Position numbers and translations under genes: made by a program
Shown here: one piece after another, positions 37,915-45,846 of the stretch
How positions within the stretch are numbered: position 1 is the stretch's first letter
Layout: each line of letters begins with the position of its first letter
Notes under the pieces: generated by a model
What the model was told of the DNA's origin: nothing
The model's database searches: none
Seen by the model: only the letters and a program-made list of their open reading frames with translations
Assembly (NCBI GenBank): GCA_041690255.1
Contig: JAWLHU010000019.1
Span: forward strand, 1 to 64,000
Source of the DNA: JAWLHU01 sp041690255
GTDB taxonomy: Bacteria > Bacillota > Sulfobacillia > Symbiobacteriales > Symbiobacteriaceae
Length of the DNA: 64,000 bases
Direction of reading: 5' to 3'

Positions 37915-39654
37915 GTGCAAACGGCGATTCAGGCATACTTCGATCAACTGCGCGGCCTGGCCGGGCTGCTGGAACGCGCTGACGTGGCCCGGCGCATCGA
38001 CATCATCGCAGCAGCAGCGGAAACCGGCAAAGCTACCCTGCTCATCATCGGGTGTAACGGCAACGGCCGCTGCTCGGTGGCCAACCGGCTCCTGGGGGAA
38101 GAGAACCTGCTGCCCATCGCTCCGGAGAAGGCGGCGGCCCCGTTGCGGGTTTCCTACGGCGAGAGCGGCGTTTTCTCAGTGCGGTCAGCGGCGGGCCTGC
38201 CCCTCAGTGCGGCCGGCCGTGAGGAACTGTATGGACTGTACACCCAGCCTGCCGGCGCAGGGGGCGCCATCGGGAGCGTCAGTCTTCAGGCCGGGAGCGA
38301 CTTGCTCAAGCGCTGCGACGTGCTGGTAGAGAGTCTCGATGCCACCCGGGCCGAAGCCGCCTGGCGCGATCTGGTAGCCGGCGTGGACTACGTCCTGCTG
38401 GTCACCTCCGGCCTGGCAGCCCTCAACCAGCGGGAGCGGACCTTCATTACCGATGCGGTAGTACCCATTCTCGGTGTTTCCCGCCTTGGCGTACTCGTCA
38501 ACCAGATGGACATGGTCAGCGAGCAGGAGACCGTCCTGGATTACGTCAAGGCCTCCTTCCGCTCTGTGGGAGAGCCCCGCCTTGTGGCGGCGTGTTCAGC
38601 GGCAAAGCCCGGCAAGCGGAACCAAGACCCTGAAACAGTTGCCCTCCGAATGGCGATTGCCGAACAGGTGCTGCCGGCCGTGTCCGCAGACCTGCGGGGT
38701 GGTCCGGCGAGCAGCCTGGCCGGCAAGCTGGCGCTCTGCATCGATGAGCTTGAGGCTGCGGCCCGCGAGCGGGACCGCCTGGCCGGGGTAGATCTCCAGC
38801 AGATCGACCGGCAGGTTCTGAACTGCACGGCGGCCGGGGTAGTGGCCCAAAAGCGTGCCGTCACGCTGAACGCCCAGGTGGATGTCCTGGTCAACCTGAT
38901 CGTTCGGGAGGACTTCCTGCACCACGTGCACCAGTTCCGCCTCGTCCTGGCGGAAAACCTCGAGGAGGAAGTAGCAGAGGAAACAGACTTGACTGCGCTG
39001 CGCCGTAACCTGCCCGGATACATCGAGGCCGTCTGGAAGGAGTTCCTTATGGTCCGGCAGGCGCGGGCCCGGGAAGAGATCACGACCCGTCTGAGTGAAC
39101 TGCAGGCCCTCGCCGAAGACGACCTCCGCCAGATGCTCGGGCCAGATTACGCCGAAACGGCCAGCCTCTTGGACCGGTTCAAGGCCGGCCCGAACCAAAT
39201 GCGGCAGCTGATTCCGAATGCTAAGGGCGACTCGGCCGCCGGCACCATCGCGTCGGCCCTGAAGTGGGCAGGTCTGCTGGTCGTGGTCCTGTTCCCCCCG
39301 GGAGGCGGCCTCTATATCCTGGGCGAGATCATTGGCCGGATGTTCCGGCGCGACATTCAGTCCGCCAACCGCCGGGCGCTGCTCGAAAAGGCTCGGAGTT
39401 CGCTGGAAACCGTCGAGCGCCAGATCACAACGGCTGCCGTCGGCCAGTTTGAGAACCTGAAGACTCAGCTGACTGCCATGCTTTCCGAGTACTATACCGG
39501 CCGGCTGGAGCAAATCCGCGCGGCCCTCGAAGACGCCCGGAACCAGGTGGAACAACTGCACGCGAGCCAAAGCCGGCTGAAGGCCGTGCTGGACGAGGAC
39601 TGCCCACGGCTGCGCCAGGTCGCATCGGACCTCTTGGGAGTCGTACAGTCCTGA
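37915..39654 (+). CDS. Dynamin-like GTPase with degenerate P-loop (first of three)
   Basis: A 579-residue protein, GTG 37915 with AAGGAG eight bases upstream. The G1 region reads IIGCNGNGRCSVANRLLG (about 43-60), where the invariant lysine of GxxxxGKS/T is arginine. A G4-like NQMD lies near 197. So it keeps the fold but probably binds nucleotide poorly. The rest is long helices (270-420 and 480-575) with a hydrophobic segment around 435-460 (WAGLLVVVLFPPGGGLYILGEI) that may dip into the membrane, as in bacterial dynamins. It starts 21 bases after the M48 gene. It may be a regulatory partner of the active GTPases downstream. Confidence 0.75.
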   Translation: MQTAIQAYFDQLRGLAGLLERADVARRIDIIAAAAETGKATLLIIGCNGNGRCSVANRLLGEENLLPIAPEKAAAPLRVSYGESGVFSVRSAAGLPLSAAGREELYGLYTQPAGAGGAIGSVSLQAGSDLLKRCDVLVESLDATRAEAAWRDLVAGVDYVLLVTSGLAALNQRERTFITDAVVPILGVSRLGVLVNQMDMVSEQETVLDYVKASFRSVGEPRLVAACSAAKPGKRNQDPETVALRMAIAEQVLPAVSADLRGGPASSLAGKLALCIDELEAAARERDRLAGVDLQQIDRQVLNCTAAGVVAQKRAVTLNAQVDVLVNLIVREDFLHHVHQFRLVLAENLEEEVAEETDLTALRRNLPGYIEAVWKEFLMVRQARAREEITTRLSELQALAEDDLRQMLGPDYAETASLLDRFKAGPNQMRQLIPNAKGDSAAGTIASALKWAGLLVVVLFPPGGGLYILGEIIGRMFRRDIQSANRRALLEKARSSLETVERQITTAAVGQFENLKTQLTAMLSEYYTGRLEQIRAALEDARNQVEQLHASQSRLKAVLDEDCPRLRQVASDLLGVVQS

Positions 39655-39682
39655 AGGACACGCAGAAAGGAGACCCATCCCT

Positions 39683-41764
39683 ATGGCCACCGCAACATCC
39701 GCACTGCAGGACACCAAACGCAAGGCAGACATGCTCGCCGCTGATATGCGCCTGCTGGCTCAGTTGGTTGGTCCCATGGACCCGGACCTGCGCATGCAGG
39801 TCGGCGCTCGGTTCATTCGCCCGGGCCTCGGCCTGACCGCCTCGGTGAACCAGTTGCGGGCGGGCGCCCTCGAGGTGAAGCGCGGCCTCTATAAGGTGCT
39901 TGTCATTGGCGACTTCGATGCCGGAAAGAGCACGACGCTCAACGCCCTGCTCGGTGCCAACGTACTGCCGGCTTCCCCAAACCCGCATACCTCAGCCGTT
40001 ACCTGGCTGCTGCCCGGTGAGAAGGAGCGCTACCTGGCCTACCTGTGGGGCCAGCTTGAGCCGGAAGAGATCACCCGGGACCAGTTCCGGGCCACGCACT
40101 TCAACATGAACGACTTCGACATGAGCACCCGCAGCGCCGTGACAGACCGGTTCGACCACCTCGAGCATCTGGAAGTGGAGTATCCGTCACCGATCACGAG
40201 TTGCGGCGTGGCGCTGATGGACTCGCTGGGGCTCGACGCCAGCCCGGAGCACACCAGGGAAGTCATGCGGGTCCTGCCCGAGTGCGACGCCTTGCTGATC
40301 GTCACCTGCATCAAGAACGCGTTCGGGGACCACGAGGCACTGGCGCTCAAGCGCTTCCTGACGGCGTCGCCGGAGTTTGAGGGGTACCCCATCAGCCGCT
40401 TGTTCCTGGTCGGCACACACATGGATCTCTACGACGAGGAGACCCTGCCCCAGGCGGTCGAGGGCATGAAGACGCGCTTCCGGCAGAAAGTGATCGACGG
40501 GGCCCAGGTCGACGAACTGTTTGCGGAGCGGTTGCTCCTCATTAGCGCCCGAGACGCCATGAAGGCGCGCATTCGCCATGACGCTGAACTGGAGCGTGAG
40601 TCCGGAGTTCTCGAGCTCGAGGACCGGCTCAAGCGGTTCTTCGTGGACCTGCAGGCTGAGCCGACGCTCATTATTCGAAACCACCGGAAGCTCCAGCATA
40701 AGCTCCAGGACGCCGTTTCCGCCATTGGAAGCTGGCGCGAGCGCACCGCTACTGACCTGGCAGAATTGCGGCGGCGGGCGGCGCTTGCCGAACAACTGCT
40801 CCGGAAGACGGATGGCAGCATCGCCGGCCTGCGCAAGACCTTGGTGGAAGCGGCAGACGGCATGGTGCGTATGATTGCCCGTCGGACGGTGGAGACGCTG
40901 CAGACCCAGGACTCGTACGTGGATGCCGAAGTCCGGCGGCTGACCGAACCCGAGTCGCTCCCGCTCTCGGAGGTGACGAACGAGCGGCTGTCCCGGTGGG
41001 AGCCAGACGATCAGGAGACCGTTCTGACCGCCGCCTACCTGGCCGTTCAACAGGTGGTCGATGGAGCCGCCCACTTCCTGGCCAAGCAAGTGACCAAGGC
41101 CAAGGAAGTCGAAGCCCTGAGCGACGCCATGCGCACCGCTGTGCTGGGACGCTGCGAGGACGCCATTTCACTGTTCAGCCAGGCCAAGGCCATCTACGAG
41201 ACCGGTGCGGCGGCCCCCCCGGTCGACCAGCAATATGTCCGGGAGCAGATGGTCGAGTTGACCCGCGACTTCCTGGAAGCATCGCACCGGCTGATTGGCC
41301 AGGGAGCGCTCGCAAAAATCGTCAGCAACGAGACCGCCCAGACGCAGTTCATCAAGCGGATTGTCGGCGACGCGATCGTCGCTGACTGGGCGAGGATCAA
41401 GCAATGGATCGGGCTCGAACACCAGGACAAGAGCGATGCCCTGCGCCAGAAGACCCTGCGCGGACACATTCGCATGTACGTGATGGAGGGTCTGAAGGCA
41501 GACGAAGCCCTGATCCAACTCGATCCGGAGCACACCCGGAATGCGTATAACTTGGTGGCGGAACGGCTGGTGGGCCACCTTTCACTGCTGCGCGAGGAGG
41601 TCTCCGCCACCATGAAGCGTGCCATGGCCGACCTGGAGACGGGCAAGGAGCACCTCGCTCGGGAGGCCGCCCTCTATACGGACCTGGAAGCCTGCCTCCT
41701 GGAGATGGCCGGGAAGCACGGCATCACCCTTGGGACGGCGGGCGCCCCAGCTGCCCGGAGTTAG
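39683..41764 (+). CDS. Dynamin-like GTPase (second of three)
   Basis: A 693-residue protein, ATG 39683 with AAAGGAG upstream. G1 is VIGDFDAGKSTTLNALLG (about 74-91), G2 is around PHTSAVT, G3-like MDSLGLD near 178 and G4 THMD near 244. The C-terminal half is almost wholly helical with heptads, the stalk of the dynamin family. Bacterial dynamin-like proteins remodel membranes, often as pairs, and some protect against phage lysis (for example DynA) or belong to toxin export clusters (LeoA). It lies 28 bases after the degenerate partner gene. The GTPase residues look intact. Confidence 0.85.
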   Translation: MATATSALQDTKRKADMLAADMRLLAQLVGPMDPDLRMQVGARFIRPGLGLTASVNQLRAGALEVKRGLYKVLVIGDFDAGKSTTLNALLGANVLPASPNPHTSAVTWLLPGEKERYLAYLWGQLEPEEITRDQFRATHFNMNDFDMSTRSAVTDRFDHLEHLEVEYPSPITSCGVALMDSLGLDASPEHTREVMRVLPECDALLIVTCIKNAFGDHEALALKRFLTASPEFEGYPISRLFLVGTHMDLYDEETLPQAVEGMKTRFRQKVIDGAQVDELFAERLLLISARDAMKARIRHDAELERESGVLELEDRLKRFFVDLQAEPTLIIRNHRKLQHKLQDAVSAIGSWRERTATDLAELRRRAALAEQLLRKTDGSIAGLRKTLVEAADGMVRMIARRTVETLQTQDSYVDAEVRRLTEPESLPLSEVTNERLSRWEPDDQETVLTAAYLAVQQVVDGAAHFLAKQVTKAKEVEALSDAMRTAVLGRCEDAISLFSQAKAIYETGAAAPPVDQQYVREQMVELTRDFLEASHRLIGQGALAKIVSNETAQTQFIKRIVGDAIVADWARIKQWIGLEHQDKSDALRQKTLRGHIRMYVMEGLKADEALIQLDPEHTRNAYNLVAERLVGHLSLLREEVSATMKRAMADLETGKEHLAREAALYTDLEACLLEMAGKHGITLGTAGAPAARS

Positions 41765-41774
41765 GAGGAATATC

Positions 41775-42323
41775 ATGGCCTGGTTGGAGGGCTTCGAAGA
41801 GAACTGGACCAATGCCGTGCACCTGACCGCGGCCAGGCTGGAGCGGCAACTCGACGCCGGGGCTCCACCGGACCGCGACACGGTCCGCAAGGCGCTTGAG
41901 GGAGTGAATGCGCACTGGCGCGATCCCAACCATTTCTACGGGGTGTGGCTCCGCGACTTCCGGGCAGCGCACCCGGAAGCCGCAAGCCAGTTCGATCGGA
42001 TCCTCCTCGAAATGGCCACCGGCGTCAGCCCTGATTATCGGGCGCCGTCGCCTGTGTTGCCCATTGCCGGCGGTGTCGTGATTGGCGCCGCGGCATTCGG
42101 CGTGCTGACCACAGTCGACGTCAGCTTGGCGGTCAGGAGTACCATCGCCGTGGCGGTTGCTGTCGGTGCAGCCGTCTTGTGGTGGAAGACTGCCCAGGGC
42201 AGCCGCCGCGCAAGCCGGGACCAGACTGTCGCACAGGTAAGCCGGGAACTCACCCGGTATGGAGACCGCCTGCGCAAGCTCGTGGCTGAGGCGGACAAGA
42301 CCGACACGGCGCCGGGGCAGTAA
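41775..42323 (+). CDS. Two-helix membrane protein of the dynamin operon
   Basis: A 182-residue protein, ATG 41775 with GGAGG six bases upstream. Residues 1-90 are helical and soluble (MAWLEGFEENWTNAVHLTAA). Two adjacent transmembrane helices follow (about 96-113, IAGGVVIGAAAFGVLTTV, and 120-137, STIAVAVAVGAAVLWW), then a basic helical tail. No family is recognised. It sits between two dynamin-like genes, 10 bases after one stop and two bases before the next start. The layout suggests a membrane anchor or target for the dynamin complex. Confidence 0.65.
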   Translation: MAWLEGFEENWTNAVHLTAARLERQLDAGAPPDRDTVRKALEGVNAHWRDPNHFYGVWLRDFRAAHPEAASQFDRILLEMATGVSPDYRAPSPVLPIAGGVVIGAAAFGVLTTVDVSLAVRSTIAVAVAVGAAVLWWKTAQGSRRASRDQTVAQVSRELTRYGDRLRKLVAEADKTDTAPGQ

Positions 42324-42324
42324 G

Positions 42325-44283
42325 ATGGGCCTGTGCGAGAATAGGTTCAGCACCGAAGCAGCAGCCCTTGGCGCCCGCCTGCGGCGGGTTGCCTCCCTAC
42401 TCCGGAGTCTCCCGGAACTCACCCGGGGGGTTACCAGCCCCAGCCTGCAGTTCGGTCCGCAGGTCCAGACACAATGCCAGCAACTGATGACAGCCGCCGG
42501 TGCACTGGAGCAAGGCGGGCTGAAGGTCGCCGTTATCGGCGACTTCGACGCCGGGAAAAGCACGCTCATCAGCGCCCTCGCCGGCAAGGCGCTGCTGCCC
42601 ATGCATCCCAATCCGAACACGGCCCTGGTCACCCGGATCACCCATGCCGACCAGGAGGCCTACTACACCTGTCCACGCGATGGTTCACCGCCTCGAGCCA
42701 TTCCGGGCGATGACTTCCGCAGAATCCACCACGGCGGCGCCGTGATGGGGACCGATGGGGTGGACCATCTTGAGGCACAGGTGCCGTTCCCGCTGCTGTC
42801 CCATGGAGTTGTGCTGCTTGACACGCCGGGGCTGGACAATGGGCCGGTCGACACGTCCCTCACCCGTGCCGTCATGCCCGAATGCATGGGGCTGATCCTG
42901 TGCACCCCTGCGATCCACCCGCTGTCTGAACGGGATCTTGCGTTGCTAAGAGCGCTCGTGGCACCGGAAAACGGCGAGGCTTCGCTCCGGCCCGATCAGC
43001 TCTTTCTGGTGCTGACCTTTGCCGACGCCGGCCAGTTCCAGGATGACCCGGCGTTGATGGGCGTGCTCATGTCCGGTCTGCAGACAAGGCTCGTAAGCCT
43101 CGCCGGGCTGGACGGCGCGGCGGCGGTGGACCTGTTGGAGAACCGGGCCGCGGCGGTAAGCGGCAAGCTTGCCCTGCAGGCTCGGCTTCGCCGCAACCCG
43201 GAGGGGGAACTCGCGTCGGGAATCAGGGTGCTGGAGCAGCAGCTTGAGGCGTTCTTCCACAGCCTGCAGGCCGCCCGATTGCAGCGTGCCCGGTCCGTTC
43301 TTGACGCGGCCATCGAGTTCGGCCAGGAACTCTGTCAACACATGCGGGAGCGACTGCGCCAGCGTGAGGCGGCACTGACACTGCGTGTGGATGAGCAGCA
43401 ACAGGGCCATCTGCTTAGGAGGAAGCTCGACCTTCTTGATAGGTACCTGGCAGATGCTCAGCGAGACCTGGCAGAGCAGTTGCCTGGTCTCATCGCTCGA
43501 AAGGCGGCGAGTGCAAACCTTTGCGAGGTCGCGGACCCTGCTCGGTTGGGCCTCCAAGCGATCTCCAACACAAGCTTGAACCGATGGAACGAGACGGATC
43601 GGCTCCGGACAGCGAAGGTGCTGCAGGAGGCCGTGCAAGAGCTGAGCAGGCGGGCCGGCAGCAGTCTGTTCTCCGGACTGTCAAGATCCGAGCGGATTGT
43701 GCGGACTACCGGGGTGCTGAGGAAGTCCTTGCTCAATCTGCTCGCGGCACCCGCCCTAACGGTCTCGATGGCCGAATGGCCCGTCGTGGTGGCCCAGGGA
43801 CTGGCCTGGTTCAAGGTCACCCTGGAGGGTAGGCTGTGTGCGGCGTTCCTGCGGAGTCCGTCGCTTCAGGACTGTGCGAAGACGGCACAGTCCAGACTGG
43901 AAGCGGTGCTCTCCCAGGCTCGGGCGAACGCCGCCCGGTCGGTGGTGAAGCAGGCGCTCGGATCGGAAAAGGCCACGGAGTCCGATGAGCGCCGACGGAA
44001 CGAACTCTTCTTGGGGATCTGCGATGCCGTCGCGGCGGCCTTCCATTCCGTCGATTCCAAAGGGCCCGTGAGCGCCTGTCTGTCGGAAGAGTGTGCGGAG
44101 CTCAGGCTGCGTCTCCGAGAGCCAATCCGCATACAGCTCCAAAGCCGGAATGCGGAAAAGAAACGGCCCGGTGGGGAGCTGGAAGCAGAGCGGCGGTCGG
44201 TACAGAGTGCGCTTCAGTTCCTGTCGGAACTGGAGGCTGATCTTGCAGATCCGGACCGTCCTCGACGGCGCGCCGACGCCTGA
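42325..44283 (+). CDS. Dynamin-like GTPase (third of three)
   Basis: A 652-residue protein started at ATG 42325, just after the stop of the preceding gene (TAAG-ATG), so it is probably coupled. G1 is VIGDFDAGKSTLISALAG near 70-87 and G3 is LLDTPGLDN near 163-171. G4 is weak (LTFAD). Long helical stalk regions occupy 330-640 with Arg-rich stretches. It resembles the second GTPase most in its P-loop (both GDFDAGKST) and both have PNP-T in the switch I region. It is the last gene of the operon; nothing intact follows for 450 bases. Two active GTPases plus one degenerate one is an unusual complement. Confidence 0.85.
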   Translation: MGLCENRFSTEAAALGARLRRVASLLRSLPELTRGVTSPSLQFGPQVQTQCQQLMTAAGALEQGGLKVAVIGDFDAGKSTLISALAGKALLPMHPNPNTALVTRITHADQEAYYTCPRDGSPPRAIPGDDFRRIHHGGAVMGTDGVDHLEAQVPFPLLSHGVVLLDTPGLDNGPVDTSLTRAVMPECMGLILCTPAIHPLSERDLALLRALVAPENGEASLRPDQLFLVLTFADAGQFQDDPALMGVLMSGLQTRLVSLAGLDGAAAVDLLENRAAAVSGKLALQARLRRNPEGELASGIRVLEQQLEAFFHSLQAARLQRARSVLDAAIEFGQELCQHMRERLRQREAALTLRVDEQQQGHLLRRKLDLLDRYLADAQRDLAEQLPGLIARKAASANLCEVADPARLGLQAISNTSLNRWNETDRLRTAKVLQEAVQELSRRAGSSLFSGLSRSERIVRTTGVLRKSLLNLLAAPALTVSMAEWPVVVAQGLAWFKVTLEGRLCAAFLRSPSLQDCAKTAQSRLEAVLSQARANAARSVVKQALGSEKATESDERRRNELFLGICDAVAAAFHSVDSKGPVSACLSEECAELRLRLREPIRIQLQSRNAEKKRPGGELEAERRSVQSALQFLSELEADLADPDRPRRRADA

Positions 44284-44399
44284 CGACGATCCGACCCCCG
44301 GCGCTTCTCCTGTCGCTTCCCTACACCAGCCCCCCGCCTGCTGCGGCGGGCGTGTGGGCCACGGCTAGGGCAGCACAGCGAAAACACGCCTCCCCCTCC

Positions 44400-44720
44400 A
44401 TGCTCCAGAACAGGAGGTTGAAGGGCACACTTCGCCAGGCCTGCCTCCTCGAGAATATCCAGAAGGCGTTGCCTGGGAAGGTGACGGCCCGAGTAGGTTG
44501 TGAAGCGCTGTCAGATTTGGGTAGGACGCCGGTGGGTCTAGAAGCACCACCGTGTCGGACAAGCCCTGAGTGACGGGCGTCCGAGCAGGGCGACAGATCC
44601 AGACGTTGGAGCCAGCGGAACAGAAAGAAGCTTGAACGTCGTTGTCTTTCCGGCACCGTTGGCTCCAAACAATCCGACGATGAGGCTGAGCAAACCCGCC
44701 CGCCAGGCCGCATAGGTCTG
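44400..44720 (-). pseudogene. Fragment of an ABC transporter ATPase
   Basis: Minus-strand frames contain VGLFGANGAGKTTTFKLLSV, then, in another frame, VVLLDPPASYPNLTALHNLL, and then a distal DILEEAGLAKC-like piece near 44450. These are consecutive parts of an ABC ATPase of the lantibiotic type, broken by frameshifts and lacking both ends. It is probably a relic left by recombination between elements. Confidence 0.6.
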
Positions 44721-44737
44721 TGCGGGAGGGAGTGCCC

Positions 44738-45112
44738 GTGTCGAATCGGGAGCCCAGCCAGGAGCGCATCCTGGCGGCACAGGACCTGGGTCTCCCAGAG
44801 ACTCCCAAGACAAGCGATCACCGGACGCTGTCGGCGGTCATCTACCTGCGCGTCAGCACGGAGGACCAGGCGACCCGAGGGTACAGCCTGCAGAACCAGC
44901 GGGAGGTCTGCCTGGAGCGGGCCAGGTCGCTGGCGGCGGCCCGAGAGCGGGAGGCGGGACATCCGGTTGAGCTGCACACCGTCATCTTCACCGATGCGGT
45001 CAGCGGTGAGGTCCTTGAACGGCCCGAGTTAGAGAACGTCCGCGCCTTCGTAAAGGAGCACCGGCAGGTATCATCCGTCACGTATTGTCCCAGGCGATTC
45101 TTGCCACGATAG
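44738..45112 (+). pseudogene. Truncated serine recombinase, resolvase domain only
   Basis: A 124-residue frame from GTG 44738 (GGGAGG upstream). Residues 34-110 are a normal recombinase N-terminus with the catalytic serine in YLRVSTEDQATRGYS and a DAVSGEVLERPELENV segment. After residue 110 it loses similarity (SSVTYCPRRFLPR) and stops. The recombinase, zinc-ribbon and coiled-coil domains are missing. It is not a close copy of the other recombinases here, so it is from a different element. Possibly expressed, but unlikely to recombine DNA. Confidence 0.7.
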
Positions 45113-45138
45113 GTGGTGAGTCTATCCAGGGAGGTTCC

Positions 45139-45477
45139 GTGGTCTTGCCCAAGCTTGATCGAAGGAGGGTCAATCCTTCCCCGGCAAACCTGATCGGCCC
45201 CCGTGTCCGGGACGCCCGCACAGCGTGCGGGTACTCGCAGGCGGCGTGTGCCGGGCTGCTTCAGGAGCAGCTGGTTCTGCTCTACCCCGAAATCTCGTTC
45301 GTACTGGACCAGTCGGACCTGAGCCGGCTGGAGACGGGAAAACGGCCGGTCTGGGACTTTGAGGTCCGCTGCCTGGCCGTTGTGCTCGGGGTCTCGACGG
45401 ACTTTCTGCTGGGGCTGAGCGATCAGGAGGCGCCGGCACCGTCCCAGCATCCGCCAGCGGAGCAGCTTTTCTCCTAA
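45139..45477 (+). CDS. Xre-type helix-turn-helix protein
   Basis: A 112-residue protein, GTG 45139 with GGGAGG just upstream (four bases, slightly close; TTG 45145 is the alternative). Residues 12-95 look like a helix-turn-helix with an insertion: VRDARTACGYSQAACAGLL, a loop, then ISFVLDQSDLSRLETGKRPVWDFEVRCLAVVLGVSTDFLLGL. It is likely a repressor. It follows the truncated recombinase and is closed by a hairpin. It may control the old element to which the truncated recombinase belonged. Confidence 0.75.
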   Translation: MVLPKLDRRRVNPSPANLIGPRVRDARTACGYSQAACAGLLQEQLVLLYPEISFVLDQSDLSRLETGKRPVWDFEVRCLAVVLGVSTDFLLGLSDQEAPAPSQHPPAEQLFS

Positions 45478-45513
45478 TGACATCGTTCGATGATGCATGC
45501 TATACATGAGTAG

Positions 45514-45540
45514 CCCCCGGGCGCCGCAACGGCCCGGGGG
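45514..45540 (+). terminator. Terminator after the Xre-type gene
   Basis: CCCCCGGGC pairs with GCCCGGGGG around nine bases, followed by TTCGTGTTGG. Confidence 0.7.
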
Positions 45541-45558
45541 TTCGTGTTGGGTGGGAAC

Positions 45559-45584
45559 GAGGGGGCACTCGGTGGTGCCCCCTC
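45559..45584 (-). terminator. Terminator of the small divergent gene
   Basis: GAGGGGGCAC pairs perfectly with GTGCCCCCTC around TCGGTG. It overlaps the stop codon of the small minus-strand gene at 45583. Confidence 0.6.
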
Positions 45585-45747
45585 ACGCTTCGGTGTCCTT
45601 GTGTGCTTCACGACCGCGGAGTCGCTCTTCAGTCCAGAGCAGAAGGAGCCGGACCGCTCGGCTGAGGCCAGCATCGGCAGATGATGGCCGGGAGGCCTGG
45701 GGCCAGGGATTGACATCAACCAAACCGTCTGGGGGTTGCACCTCCAC
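45583..45747 (-). CDS. Small conserved gene divergent from the recombinase, copy 2
   Basis: GTG 45747, with GGAGG nine bases upstream, gives 54 residues beginning VEVQPPDGLVDVNPWPQ and containing the core AGLSRAVRLLLLWTEERLR shared with the gene at 23687. The N- and C-terminal ends differ between copies, while the core is kept with several silent changes. It ends at its own hairpin and lies 99 bases from the start of the recombinase at 45847, head-to-head. Conservation of both gene and place next to each paralogous recombinase argues for a shared function in excision control or regulation. No homologue is recognised. Confidence 0.65.
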   Translation of the reverse strand: MEVQPPDGLVDVNPWPQASRPSSADAGLSRAVRLLLLWTEERLRGREAHKDTEA

Positions 45748-45846
45748 CTCCGCTCACCTCCGGCTATACCTATGCCGGCGGGCGGCGCCATATGGATAGG
45801 GGTGGGGCGCACGCTCTCAGATGAAACGCTGGGGGGCGGTCATCGG

